Assembly (NCBI RefSeq): GCF_023343835.1
Contig: NC_064438.1
Coordinates: 21,410,077 to 21,474,076 of the forward strand
Origin: Lagopus muta
Lineage: Eukaryota > Chordata > Aves > Galliformes > Phasianidae
DNA length: 64,000 bases
Direction of reading: 5' to 3'
The notes beneath the pieces are model-generated. The model searched no databases. It saw only the letters and a program-made list of their open reading frames with translations, and was not told the origin of the DNA. A program made the position numbers and the translations under genes. The stretch's first letter is position 1, and each line of letters starts with the position of its first letter. Shown one piece after another: positions 10,556-24,299 of the stretch.

Positions 10556-12893
10556 AAGGTCATTAATCAGAGTGGCGCACTCAGCTGCCTCCAATTTTCT
10601 ATAGGTTGCTTTTAGCCAAAAACCCCACACTCAGCACTGACCCATTCTTTTCCTGCATAAATGCTGAGCAGTAACTTCCTCCATCAGCAGCAAGGATGGG
10701 TGAGCACTCTGCCTGCTCTTGCTGTTTTTTTCTTCTTAATGTAGTCCAGGCTTTGGTATGCATAGTCTGACATCTGAAAATAGCGACTTCTGGGGGATCA
10801 CTAAGGAAGATGTGGAAGACAGAATTAACTGGGTGCCCAAGCAATGAAGTAGGTGTTGATCTCTCTTAGCAGTTGGGTTCAAGAGCCAAGACATGTCAGG
10901 TGATTCCCAAGCTCTGGTTGACAAGGAAGCAGGGCTAATAGCCAGCTCTAGAAAGACCTCAGCTGTCATCTTATTATCATTTCTAATACAACGAGATGCT
11001 TATGGGAAGATGAAGTGACAAGCTGGATATTGTGCTTGTCAAGAGTTTGAGTTTGATTCCATGTAAAGGAATTTGCTTCCTGTAGTCCCTGGAAACTGTG
11101 CACTATAAAACGGACCCCAATCCTAATGAGGATATTGGGGCAACCATAATGAAATCTCTCTGGCGATAGATTATTTTAGTGGTAATTGAAGAGGTCTATG
11201 CAGAGGACATTGGCTGTAGTCCTGGCTGGAGTGCTCACCAAGTGCCAACTGGTTGGTACCTTTGAACAGCTTTCGCAAGCACTGTCATTTTCTCAAGCTC
11301 CTTAGCATTACATGAAATAAAGTTCTGCTACTGGAAGGGTGTTTTCCTTTGTTTGGTGAAGAGAAATTTAAATCACTGTTGCACAAGTGAGTGCAATCAT
11401 GCTTTGCAGGCATTTGGCGCTGCGCAACTAGTTGACAGAGCACATCGTAAATCTGTTGCAGATGAAAGCAGCCAGTCCAGTACTGTGCGTGGGAAGGGTG
11501 TAGGTAGTGGTGAAATGAGGAGGGGTTCAGCCCTCTGTTAGCGCTGCTGCTGCAGGGTGGGAGAGGAGGGGCTTTGACAACTCCTGGTTTTCTTGCACCT
11601 GAGTGCCTGGCTGCTGTGGGCAGAGCTTTGCGGCACTTTTCTGTTCTGTCATTCTCTAGCAGAATCCTTTGCTCAGGGATTTATCGTCTTCAGCACTTTA
11701 GATCTGTGGCAATATTATTATTTTTTAATGCTTGTGTTTCTGGACCCTGTGCAAACACTTCTACACTAGTTGAGATAAAGCATGGCACTTGTCAAGCCAA
11801 AAAGTAATGCTGAGAGCATATGAAAATGCACCAGCTTACTTTTAACCCCTGGTTGTGACAGCTCAAGTCAAATTTTCAGACTGGAGCATGTACTGTTTTC
11901 TTGTATTTGCAAGATGCTTGTGTGGGGTTACTGCACTGAATGTGCCAGTGGCTTCCATGGGGCTCGATGAGTGCTGTGCTCCCAATGAGGTCGGGCAGAG
12001 CTGTGTTCTCTGACCCTGTGGCTCCATCCTTTCCTGCCAGTGGAACCTTGACAGCTCCTGGCCTCTCAGAGAGGCTCTGGAGTCTTTAACATGGGCTGTT
12101 GCTTTTGTACACCGACGTCTGTCTGCTTCCTGGGCAGAATAAAGGAGTGAACCGTACTCTTGTCATGTCTTCTACAGTTTTGCTGCCTCTCTGCTTTCAG
12201 CTTTTAGGTGTTTTACTCCGCACTTGCTGTTACCGACCGTTTAAAATGTCTGCTTGGTAGCACTGCTCAATGCTTGTGAAACTCTCCTGCTTGCACACGG
12301 CTGTGGGAGGAGGAGAGGCAGAGCGAGCGCTGAGCACCAGGAGCGCACCATCCCATCCCCGAGCTGCTGCCTCCCTGTGGACGAGCTCCTGCAGATCGCT
12401 GCCGCTCTCATCTTGGCACCTGCTCAGCCTTTGTGCTGGTGTGCAGAGCCGCCTCCGCCCGCGGCATCAGCCAGCTCGTCGTCCCCAGCTCAGAGCTTAA
12501 CCCGGTGCGATCGTTTCCCTTCTGCTGTTTTTTTCAGATACCATTTTTGTTTTTCAAGTGAAATTCTGAGTGTAATTTTTTCAGTAATGCGGATCTAGTG
12601 TCACTGAGGAAATTTAATCAGAATTCGAGTGGGCTTTGCCTTATTTAGCAACAGTGAAGGACAGTTAAAAGCTCCTACTACAGCTCAGGCTGGAAAAGAG
12701 CCGTATGCACACTTCCCTGCAGAGATTCCAACTTACTCCTGTGCCCTCAGCTACAGGCAGTGACACCTGAAGTCCGGGGTTTGGAAGCCTCTGGTGTAGC
12801 AGTGCATAGAACTGGAGGTGAGAGGTGTCCAGCAAAGCAGAGGCTGAGGAAATGGTGCTGCTCTTTTGCTGCTTGTGCTTTTTTCGCTTTTGT

Positions 12894-12990
12894 AGAATCA
12901 TGGAACGATTTGCGTTGGAAGGGACCTTTAAGATCATCTAATTTTAATGCCCATGTAACTCCCGCCTGTGCAACTCCCACCCAGCTTATC
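12894..12990 (-). mobile_element. CR1 LINE 3'-end fragment, antisense
   Basis: Begins AGAATCATGGAACGATTTGC and continues with GTTGGAAGGGACCTTTAAGATCATC, the reverse complement of the CR1 3' terminus. After about 12950 the match weakens, so the right boundary is approximate. It inserted opposite to HSD17B12. Confidence 0.8.
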
Positions 12991-15900
12991 TTTTCCAGAG
13001 CCCTCTCGTTATTCACAGTTGCTTGTCCCAAAAAGGCTGGGAGATGCCCCTGTGGCTCAGGTTGAAGCACAGTCTCTGTGCAGTGATTGCCTTCTAATTG
13101 ATGATAAGCACCTTGGGTTTGATAGCTTTACTTGTTGGCGGTAGTTGTGTGTTTTTGTTGTTGCTTTTTTTCCTACCTCCTTTCTATTTGTCTCTTCTTG
13201 TGCAACTGTGAGTTAAGATGTTGTGGGAGCATATATCCCATCAGTCATGGCAGCGCCTGTGGAAAGCTGTGCCTCTACTTCTAGCAGGACGCTGTACTTA
13301 CTGGGCAAGGGCAGGGCTGGGGAGCTGAGCTCTTGGGACATTAGCCATATAGACTTCCCAAAGGATTTTCATGTGTGTTAGAAGACTGCCACCAGAGCAG
13401 AAGGGAGAAGAGCTGGAGTGAGGGTGGAGGTATGAAGAGCAGGATATTCTCAATGGGGTGAAGGCTTATTTTGTTGAGGGAAGACACTGGTGCAGTTTCT
13501 CCCATCTGCCCCAGCAGCCTTCAGCCTGCATAACAGGGCTCAGTTCATTGCAGCTCTGGAGTCAGGTCTCTATCAGGAGCAAGAAGAGGAGGATAGGACA
13601 GCAGAGCGTCACTGAGCTTTTGGAAGAAGTGTCTGTCCCATCAGTAGCTGAACAAAACTGCAGTTGATTGCGTTTCTTGGTGTTCATTTCTGTCCTCAGA
13701 TATCCCGCTGTATCTAACCCAGTCTCTGGCACTCAAAAAGGAACCTGCGCTCTGCTGAAGTTACAGCTGTGCTAAAAGCAATGTTAGCTGTTTTGATATC
13801 AAGTCTTTACATTAGCCTATTGTTTCAGTAGTGCTCATTCTGTCATTGCATCTCCATCGAACCTTTTGGTACTCCACACCTCTGTATTTCTTCCCAGATT
13901 CTCCTTGAAGATCTTCCATTCAGTGGGTTGTTTCTTCATCTTTGTTGGTTTTTGCCAGCTCTAGCTTTTTTTTGGCTGTTTGCTCCAGCCTTGAGGGCCT
14001 TGTTCATATTCCTTTGCACTTCCTGTCCTGTGTGATGGCAGCTCATAGGTGAGGTATCATCAGTCTCAAGAAGCCAGTGTGTGGTTTAACAGCATGCCTT
14101 TCTCATCTGTTTGGCATGGGGAGACATTAGAGAGCTTTTCTCCTCCTTGAGCTGGCACTGATGTTTGCACTGTTCTGTCCCGGCTGACGAGTCTGCCCTG
14201 CAGAAAATTGCTTGGTTTTGGCTGCTTGTGGCCCTCAGGCTGCTTTGCTGTGGGTCAAATGAGCTCCAGTGCTGTGGCAAACTCAGCAGCATCGTGAAAC
14301 TGTGTTGAGGAAGTCACTTTGACTTAACTTCCTTGGTTCACCAAGAAAGAGGTGGATTTTTGAGCTGCCAGCTGTGCAGAATTGTGGCAGGATCTCACCC
14401 CAGCTGGAGCCTTCTGTTCCATGCTGTCTCTGGTTGTGGTTAAAAGTAAAGTGTGGAAGCTCTGATACAAAACACTGCCTTGCCAGCGTACAAAAATAAT
14501 TTATTTGGTAAGGGAAATATTAGTGTGACATACAAATGTAGTCCAACTTGTTTCAATCGCCGTGGGTAAGCTTTGGATTGAAACTGTCTCTTATACAGTA
14601 ATCCAGAATGAGTCGGTGGGAGCTGCAGCAGCTCAGGAGACTTGCTGGCAGCCTTGCTCCTATGGGAAAATCTGGGGAGGCTTCTGCCAGGGGAAGAAAA
14701 TACTGTGAGTTTTCAAGGGCTCAGAGTGAAATATAGAAGGCATCTGTGGCTGTTTCTTTATTTAGAGATGGGAAGGAAAAGGGAATGTCGTCTGAGCTTT
14801 TCCTTGAGTCTTTAACACAAACACTTATTGCGAGACAGAGCCGATCCAAATAAAACACTCAAGTATTTCTAAAGCGCTTTAGCGTAAGTCTCCCCCTAAT
14901 GTTTGATGCTAAGATATCAAGTAACCTTCTAAACTGATTAATTTGGGTATATTAACATCATTTAACATCATTCCCCCACCACCCACCCCGCCAGTGGTGG
15001 ATTGAAATAATGAAAGCAAATGTTATTAAGGGTATGAGGTGGAAGAGACGTCAGTAATGGCATTGTAGATTGAGCACTGTACGTATCCTAGGGCCAGAAA
15101 GCAGGCTGGCCTTCCCGCCTGGTTGGTCTGCACTGCTCTGCCTCTGTCTTTCAGCTCCGAGCAACCCCTTTTTATGAATGGCAGCTTTAGCTCGATTGAG
15201 CCAGCTCTGTGTTCCTGCTGGAAAATCTGCGGGTAGAGGGTGCTGGCGAGCACCTCAATGATCCTTCTGACAATGCGGAGAGGAAAGACTTTTCCGAAAG
15301 GTGTGGTTTGAGCTTCTTTCAGCTTCTGCTCGAGAACTGCAGTGCACAAATGCAAGATAATCTGATGACTTCTAATTGGAACAAAGCTGCCGTTGTGTAT
15401 CGGTTCCTAGAGCATAAGCTTAGATGTAAAACACAGGCTTTAAGCAAAACACTGCAGAGTGCCTCTTGCTTTTAGTTGAAGGCAGGGTATTTTTAGAAGA
15501 TAAGTTTAATGGCTTTTCAACAACCTTAGACTGTGGTTTTTTTTTGTATGAGCCGTCTGTGTGAATTGATCACTCCTCATCATTATTAGGTAACTTCTAT
15601 TCCAAAGACTCAAGAAATTAAGATTCTACTTGTTTTACTTCTCTCCATTTTTAAGACTTATCTTTGTAATATCTTGGCAGCTGAATAAAGGCTTGCCAGC
15701 TACATCAGCTTTTATCTGCGGTTGCCATTGCATCTTTTTAACAGCACATTATCTCCTAAATATACTCTTAAGCCATCTTTGTCTATGATAACACGAGCAG
15801 CTATTTCCAGTGTGCCTGAGAGGGCTTTGCTTTTAGCAGGAGTAACGGCCGTGTTCAGAGGGAGAGATAGCAGCAGGCCGAGAGCTGTTACTGGGATAGC

Positions 15901-18084
15901 ACAAAGATGCTCACCAGCCCCTCCTGGAATGCAGAGCATCTGCCAGTGCTTCCTTCTCCCTAGGAGCACTGCTGTAGTGGTTGGTGGCAGCAGGAGGGCA
16001 TGAAGCTGCCTTTCTGGGCAGGGAGAAGTGAGCAGCCTTGTACCAGGCGTTGGTCTTGAGTAGCAACAGGCAGCTCAGGGGATCTCATTTGCTCCTTTCT
16101 GTGTTTGGAAACTGGAAATGGGATGACCTGAAATGTTGGATCTTCCCACTCGGTGGGAATAACAGCATTGCATTTTACTAGAAGATACAAAATCTCTTTC
16201 ACAAGAAGGTATCACTTAACATATGCTATTTTAAGTAACCATCTGGGCTAATTAGTGTTCTAAAGTCTTTGTTCTGTTGCCTCATTGATGTGCAAGAGAC
16301 TTACCTGTAGTCATCAGACAAGGTTCAGTCCCACTTGTACTGGATAGGCTGCTGCAGTTTGATAGGTGTGCAGTGGGCTGGCCCTCCTGCTTGGATACTG
16401 CAGGTACTGCCAGGTCTGCGTTCCTGCCAAGCATTCACACTGCTGTGGTATTTCCTGTCTCTGCATGCAAGGTTGTGTGAAATTCCCAAATACTGCTCCT
16501 ATACAGCTCTTCAAAGGCTCTGCTTGTTGAAGTTCCTGTGCTCCAACTTCCCTCCTTTGGAGCAGGTTGTGTGGTTGAGGCACAATCTTTGTCACTGCTT
16601 GTGCTGTTCTGCAAGTCCTTATTTTCCTACCTCAGTGTCCCTAGAGCAATTGCAAACTTCTCAGTGTACAGCTTGTTTTAATGTTGCTCCTAGCCAAAAT
16701 GAATAAAATATCACTAAGTGTCTTCCTGCCTCAATTTCTGCTCTACTTTTGAACAGTTGGGATCTCCAAGAGAGCTAAACTCCCTGTTCTGCATATGGCT
16801 TCTGAATGAGGTTTGTCTGTAGCCACATTCCCTTTTCCCCAGGTAGCCTCCAGACTCTGAGTTCTACCTGAATCTGTGTCCCCACACATGTATTGGGTGG
16901 GGAGGAGGTTTGTGGCAAACCCAAAAAGACCATTTTTTGAGATCAGAATTCAAACAGGAGTAACTTCTGGTGTAGGTGAATACCTCCTGGCTTCAGGAAT
17001 ACCTCCACTTTTGGAAAGGGACAGGTGGAGTTTTGATTTATGAGGGATTGGTGCAAAACCTACCAGGGTGCACGATGTGTTATGCAGAGGTCCCTATGGC
17101 TGCTGGGGAAACCTAAAGGGTGCCCAGATGAAGGACTGAAAAATCCTTATTCTACTTCAGTACAACATTTGTTTTAAAAAAGGCCATAGCATTTCTGGAA
17201 CTCTTTCCATTTCGAGAATTTTTAGCTGTTGAAACAGTCACCCAGCAGCAATGTGTCTTAACGGTTGTCAGTTATACACGAGAAGGTTTTGAAAGATCTC
17301 TAAGAATGGAAATATCTTTTGGAAGGATTAAGCTTTGAATTAGCTCTGTGGGCTTTTCAAAGTCCTCACTGGAATTCAGCAAGGAACTCGAGCTGCTTCA
17401 TGTTCCGACTGAAAATCAAGAGGTCAGAAAATCCCTGCACAGCATTGTGTAACTTCTTGTCATGCACGGTGCAGGGCAGGTGTGTGTGCTGAGAGATGTG
17501 CACACATTTTATCACTCCGTGTATAAAATGTGATTCTTTTTTAGGGTATCTGACATGAGAAAGGGTTATTTCTGTGTGTAATGTGCTGGTGCAGAGTGGA
17601 AGGTGGCAACACGGGGTTATTATATTTCTTGTAACGTGTTTTAATATGGCTTGAGCTCTCAAGTGAAAGGCTCTGGGAGAGCCCTTGCAGCTATTGCATC
17701 ACTTGCCAAAAATAGAATCTGTGCTGCATAAGGCCGCTTGTCTGCAGTGTGGCTAGGCTTGAGAAATTAGTGCTTCTTGTGAATGATGTTCGGTCACTTC
17801 TGCTTCTCAGCTAAGCAGGTTTTTAGTCTAAATTTTGAGGCAAAATGAAATAAGAGCTTTTCTTTTTCTGTCCCTGGGGGTGGGGTAGGTGTGAAAGTAG
17901 CAGTGTCTACAGTTCTGTCTGCAGCACGACTCTAAAAATACATTTTTAAGCTTACTAAAACTACAACCTAAAGGCTCTGGTAAATATGTTCTTATGCTGT
18001 AATTTTCTGAGGAAGGAGAGAAGAAGAATCTGCTTTGTGCAGCACAAAGTACTCTGCCACTCTCATTGAAATTTAGGAGTGTGG

Positions 18085-18099
18085 TTTTTTTTTTTTTTT
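18085..18099. repeat. Poly(T) tract
   Basis: Run of 15 T. Confidence 0.9.
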
Positions 18100-19773
18100 A
18101 ATTGCAATTATGCAATGCAAGCAAAGTATAAAACTAATCTGAATTCTTATGAAAAAACAAATCCAAATCCTTTCCCCTGAAAATAGTAGATATGTTCTGT
18201 GGTGTTTTGTTCTGAAGTCTCAGTCAAGCTGTACCAGCAAGGGAGAGCGTTTGTATTCCGGTGGTGTTGCTGAACCAGACAGGTCTGCAGCACAGCGTTT
18301 TATTTTTAGACTCTGGGTTGCCATTTTTATCCTGTAAAAAATATTCATCAGTGTCTGGGTGACAGGCCATCAGTTTTTATAAATGTGTCAGACCACGTTT
18401 TCTCCACCTTTCTCTCTCTCCTTCTCCTTTTATGTCCTGATGTACACTATTCTTTTTTTGAGGGGGGAAAGGAGAGGGGTTGCGGGTTTTAATTCATGCA
18501 TTGGATTTTTCAATTCACAGATCTTTAGCGTCACCTGGTTCATTCATCTTCTGCACTTGGCTGCTTACGCAGCTTTGCTCATTGTCTGTCATGGGTGAAG
18601 TGCTCCGATGCACGGAGCCGAAGGCGCGGGCAGGGGGAAGCAGGGCCAGTGCTTCACTGATCTCCTTGGTTTCCCCCTCCCTCAGTGCACCCCAAACCGC
18701 ACTGGGGTGGCTGCAGTGATGCAACTGAGAAATGTCTCCAACATGTACCTAACATCGTGTATGTGTATCTATATATCTACACACACGTGATAAAGGTATA
18801 GAAAATTACTTCCTGGTTCTCCTTGCAGTATACTTGTATAGATCAGGTGATTCTCAAAACACAACCGGGGACACAGTTCTTCTGGTTTGGGATGCGAGGA
18901 GGTAGCTGGTGCCTGCTGGAGGGAGCTCTGAGCCAAGAGGCTTTCGGAACATTAGGCAGCAGCTTTCACTGAGCCCAAACCTATAGCCCACGTTTTTGGT
19001 TGAAGTCAGAGTGCCGTGTGCTGCTGCCGCTTCCTTGTGTGCTGGATTTGGATCTTCCATAGCTTTATGAAGGAATTTCTTTTTGAGCCCTTGAAGAGCC
19101 TTACAGGTTGGCAGGCAGCTTGAGACCCCAAAGTGGGACAGGAGCTTGGCTTTGAGTGGCTTTCAGCTGCTTACGTGTGCTCAGTGGAGGAATGGTTGCA
19201 TAGGAATGTGGCAGACAAGGATCAGCTTGCTGACCTGAGTTTGCTCATGGCCCACTGGGACCTGCCTAGAATGGCTGTGGGTCACACAGTACTGAATACA
19301 AGCGCTGGGAGACCGACAGTGCTGGGTGAAACCAGGGAAAGTGGTGCCAGCATTCTGTCAATAACTGAAGATCTGAGTCAGCTCTGTCCTGATAAGTTTG
19401 GGTTTATGCATAGTTCTGAAAGCTTCTGAGATCCTGGGAGCACTGGTACCTAAGATGGCTTGTTGGGACAGGGGCAGGCTTTAGTGTTATGTTGGTTAAT
19501 GATAGGTAGTCACAAATGGGAGAGCAGTAAATGGGTTAGAGTGACTGGTCATATATTTTCCATCTTAAAAATGTGGATTTGGTATGCTTAGACTGTACAT
19601 AAACATGTTGGTAAGCTTTCTTTAGTTGGGGGTAAGGACTGGATTTCTGTCTTATTTTAAAGGCAGTGTACAATGAGACCTTCCTAGGGTGGTTCCTGGG
19701 TCCAGTCATGCATCTTTGGTGTATGGGCACATGATACACATAGCATGTAGGACAGCTTAGATGATCACCTCCC

Positions 19774-19793
19774 TATGTATGTATGTATGTATG
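19774..19793. repeat. (TATG)5 microsatellite
   Basis: Five perfect TATG units, then TGTA. Confidence 0.95.
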
Positions 19794-21276
19794 TGTAACT
19801 AAAAGGTAGCTTACAGATTGGCTTTTTCAGTTTTCTGCTGCACAAGATAGTACGATGAATTTCTCAGGGTTAAAACTTGTCTTTGCTTCTACACAGGTAG
19901 GTAGCTATCCTGATTTATGATGTTCGTTCCTAAAAATCAAATTTCCCCTTCTCATTTTGCATACTGTGAATTGTAAGCTTTAGGAAAGTGGCCTTGTGGG
20001 AGCAGGTAGAGCGATAGGTGGTATCCCAATGGAAATGAAGTAGCCCATGTATTTCAGATTTTGATCTCCTTTGGCTGAGTTTGAAATCACTTCTGTAAAT
20101 GAGAGATTAGGAATATGGGCCATATGATGTGCTCTGACATGACTGGTCTGAGTATCATGTGCATACATCTGGCTGTTCTTGGGCGGGGATGAAGGTGTTG
20201 AGTGGGACACTGCAGCCGTGGCTGAATTTTTGATTACTCCAAAAGGCTGCGGAGCTCGGTGGGGAGGACCAAAGGGTTCTGCAGGGGATGGCTTGAGGTC
20301 TGGGTAGCGGGCTCAGCAGGCTGGTTGATGGGGGGTGATGAAGTGTCTGAGCAGCTCTGCAGGTTGGAGGTCCAAAGGAGCTGGAAGTTTAAGGAAAGGA
20401 AAAAGCAAGTCTTGCCAATCCCCTCCTACAGCGACACTTCTCTAGTGGGTGCTGTGCTTCCCAGTTTTCTTATTTTTGGTACGTTGTTGATGTACTGATG
20501 TTTCTACTCTGACTTGCATTTGAAATGAAGATTTTAATCCTGAAGATGGAAAGGGAGCATAATTTTGGTATTTAAAATGTATTTAATTATTTTAAATTCA
20601 TTTTTCTAACTGCAAATTTCTAGTCAAAAGACATTCTGATAGACAATAAGGAGTTGCCTCATGTGTCATATATACCTGTTAAATAACTGAAGTAAACTAC
20701 TGGGAAGTCCATGACTTCGATTCAGAGGACATAAGGAAAGTGAAATGATCTGCATCTTCTCACGGTGATTGGTAGCTGGTAGACAAAGCACCAAATCTAC
20801 AATAGAAGATCAATTCTGAAGAGGAGGAAATGGTGCTGTTTTTTCTATGCAGAGTGTAGGTAACACCGTAACTTCCTGCCATAGTCGTGTTCCTCAGTGA
20901 ATATGGAAGTGGTTGGGTAACGTGCTTTAAGTTATTGCCAGCATGAATGAATGGTGACGGTATAACTTTGGTTTGCTCTGCTGTGTGTAGAATGTACACT
21001 TGGGAACATGTAGCAGCATCCTATCCCTAGCAGTGTGCTTTCACTGCTTTCGGTGTGTGGGCTCTTATGTCTGGCTGTGATCTGTTGGCTAAGTCCAGTT
21101 CAGTGAAAAATTTTTCTGTGCATGCCTATCCATGAAGCAATTGATAGCGATGTCAACAGCTACCCAATAGCTCTGCTTCGCCTGCTGCAGCTTGAGCTCA
21201 GTGCTAGGAGCTGCTCTCCACCTCTCGCCCTCTGCAGCCTGCTTTCATTGAACTGGAGGAATATCTTTGCTGTACG

Positions 21277-21572
21277 TAGAATCATAGAATGGCTTAGGTT
21301 GGAGGGAATCTCAAAGATCATCCAGTTCCAACCTCCCTGCTGTGGCCAAGGTTGCCAACCACTAGATCAGGTTGCCCAGGGCCCAACCTGGCTTTGAGCC
21401 CCTCCAGGGCTGGGGTGCCCACAACTTTGGGCAGCTTGTGCCTCACCAGCCCTGGAATAAAGAATTTCTTCCTAACATCTAATCTATATCTCCCCTCTTT
21501 TAGTTTAAAACTGTTCCTTCCTGTCCTATCACTGTCAGGCCATGTAGAAAGTCAGTCCTGCTCCTGCCTGTA
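21277..21572 (-). mobile_element. CR1 LINE fragment, antisense, about 295 bp
   Basis: Starts TAGAATCATAGAATGGCTTA, the reverse complement of the CR1 3' terminus. It runs through recognisable CR1 segments, including GGTTGCCCAGGGCC, AAGAATTTCTTCCTAACATC, TAGTTTAAAACTGTTCCTTC and GTCCTATCACT. The copy covers the CR1 3' UTR and the end of ORF2, and is 5'-truncated. It is one of the better-preserved copies in the window. Confidence 0.95.
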
Positions 21573-22979
21573 AGCTCGGTTCACAACATGTAGCCTAGGA
21601 GCTGCACTTACCTTTCTTTAGGGACTCCTGAGGATTTTCCATGGTTTTGAGAGGGAATGTAGGAAATGTTTGTGCTGCCTTCTTGCACTTGTTCAAATGC
21701 AGAATGGGTAGGTCACCTGTGTCATCAGCTGTTGTGTGATGGACACAAGTCCAGGAAGATAGGGAGAAACTTTTTTCTTCCTGTCTTCTGCCTGTAAAAG
21801 CTTCCACCAGCGTCCTGTTATAAATTTATGAACATGGCTATTTTCAAGGCTTTTGACCTAGGAAATTCTTCAATAGCAAGAAAGTTGCTCAGATTATGCT
21901 GTTCTTGAGAGAAGAGTGCTGGTTATCCAACCCTTTTCTGATTTGAATCTTGATCATGCTAACAAGCTCCAGAAGTCAATCTCAGTTCTGTTAGGGGCAC
22001 TGTGCATTTGTCTCTTCTGTGTCTAGCTGCAGCTGGCCTCTTTTCTGAAGAGAGGAGCAGAGACATTCTGTAAGTCTAAATATACATTGAGATAGGTGGA
22101 ATTTATTTTATTTTTTTTTCTGCTGTCTTCTGACAACACAAGGTAGTCTAAAAGCATGGGATTAATATAATGTTTCAAAAACAATCAACAAACTGCAGTC
22201 AGGCTTGTTTTGTTTCCCATTTTCCCTTTGATACATTGAATTGGCCACTAATGAGCACACAGGTTTCTACTGCAAGTTCTTAGTTCTGTTTCCTGAACCA
22301 TGTCTACCTTGTCCTGCATTGCTGTCTGTATCTCAGAGTTCCTTCAGCACTTCAGCTTCCTTAACTAGCATTCTTCAAATTTGGGAATTTTTCTCTTTTG
22401 AGACCTCCTAATTTCCAGGCATGTTTATGATCAGCCTGTGTTGTCTTCCCAGTGTGAATCTGGGCTTTTCGTTTTCTGGTGATTATACTTTGTGAGCTTA
22501 TGAAGAGCAAACAAAATGCTTTCAAACTCATCTCCCCAAACAGGTAACTCTTAATCATCTTAGCAGGCCTTTTTCAAAACTGTTCTTATTTAAATTACTT
22601 ACAATGTATTATTGCTTTCTGTTGCGATAGGAAGCACCTCATCAGTCCATTTCACATTCAGCCACTGCACCTCAGGTACCTCTCTACCATCACTTACAGT
22701 TGTCACCTTAACTTCAAGCAAAGTTAGTCTCAAGAGCATGGCTTGGCATCTGGTACTAATATGTCACCAGGCAATATCTGGTGGCATTATGTTTTTGTTA
22801 TTCAGGTCTATGAAGTCATCTCATTCTATGGGATGGAGTGCTGTGATCCTTTTTCAGTGGTTAGGTTGCCTGCAAATTTCCTAAGCACACTGGTCAGTAA
22901 TGATGACACCAAACAAGATCTGTGCTGTGATCAGTCACTGAGGAGCCCACCTACGTAATTTTTTTTTAATCCTGATGAG

Positions 22980-22983
<4 letters not shown>

Positions 22984-23012
<29 letters not shown>
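22984..23012. repeat. Poly(T) tract, 29 nt
   Basis: The longest homopolymer in the window, closely preceded by another T-rich run near 22960. It could be the reverse-strand poly(A) tail of a retroposed sequence lying to its right, but I see no polyadenylation signal or recognisable source there. Confidence 0.9.
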
Positions 23013-23015
<3 letters not shown>

Positions 23016-24299
23016 CACCTCCCTGCCGAGTTCCTGACAATATACTAAGATTCTTATGTTCAGTCTCAGTCACCTTCACACTGGTAGTTTCCGATAGTCA
23101 TAACATAAAATGATTTTCTTTTGCCCTGTGTGTTTGGAGCATTATCCTTGTCTAAACTGGTGACACTTTCTTGAAGCTTGACACAGATTGCCTTTTGATT
23201 AAAAATGGATCGCGTGTTGCATTTGATCCCAGTCCCTGCTATTTTCTGTGCTCTTGATTATTCCGAGAACTTGCACAGCTTTGAGTCCAATCAATCCATG
23301 CTTATTTCCAAGCAAACACGCAAAAGCCTTCAGCTGGTGCCAATTCTGAGCCATCTGATCTTCAAAACTTCACTGCGTTCATCCCCTGCTAGAGACAGGA
23401 AGACCAACCAGCCTCCCTGTGTGTGCTTCCTTGGTGCAGTCGTGCTTAGTGTGACAGTGAGCATCTGTCACGTATTTCTCAATGAAGAGCAAATGAGAGC
23501 TTGTTTTTACCTAATGCCAGTGATGCTCAGTAAGCCTTGTGATAAGCCTACGGAGCACAAAGCAGCTTTCGCGTATGCTTAGATTGACCAGCCCTGCTCA
23601 GGTACCCTGCACAGCTCCCGCACTGTTGCAGAACTGAAGTTCAAGGCAGTCCTGGCGTGCTCTTCATGGCACTTCCAAGGTCCTTGCTTCCTAGCCTTGA
23701 AAGCAACATGGTTCCTGAATCTGTGGCAGGGTGCCGTGAGAGCTCTGTAGGCAGGAGAGAAGATGATGGAGTCCCCTGCCCCCATTGCGCAGCCCCAGGC
23801 GGTGGGCCCCGTGGTGGAGGTTTGAGGGCAGTGTGGGTGATGAGGGGCACCTGGAGCACTGGGAGGTGTTGTACAGGAGCAGTGGGAGCTGGTGGTGTGT
23901 AGGCATTGCCTGTGGCTTTCCTGAGCTGCTCTTTGTTCTTGTTGAGATTTCTAGATTGCTTCTAGCTCTAGAGTCTAAAGAAATCTGAGGAGTGCACTGC
24001 TTTCTTGCTGTAGTTCTAGATGAAATGGGAACTTGTCAGTGCTGTGATATTTATAGAATATTTTTCTACCCACAATCCTAGCTCTTAGACACAAGCTGTT
24101 ACCAAGTAAGTGTGTGGTTCTGGGAACTGAACCTCTTGCTGTAGCCTGTCTTTTCAGAGCCTGACCATTAGGCGTTAGCTGCTTTGTGCAGGAAAAAAAA
24201 CCTTCATGTGAAAAAAATATCCAGAACTTTCATGATTTCAGATTAGATGCAGATGATCTTTATGATGAGGCTTCCTATTTCAGCAAATTAAATTGGGTA

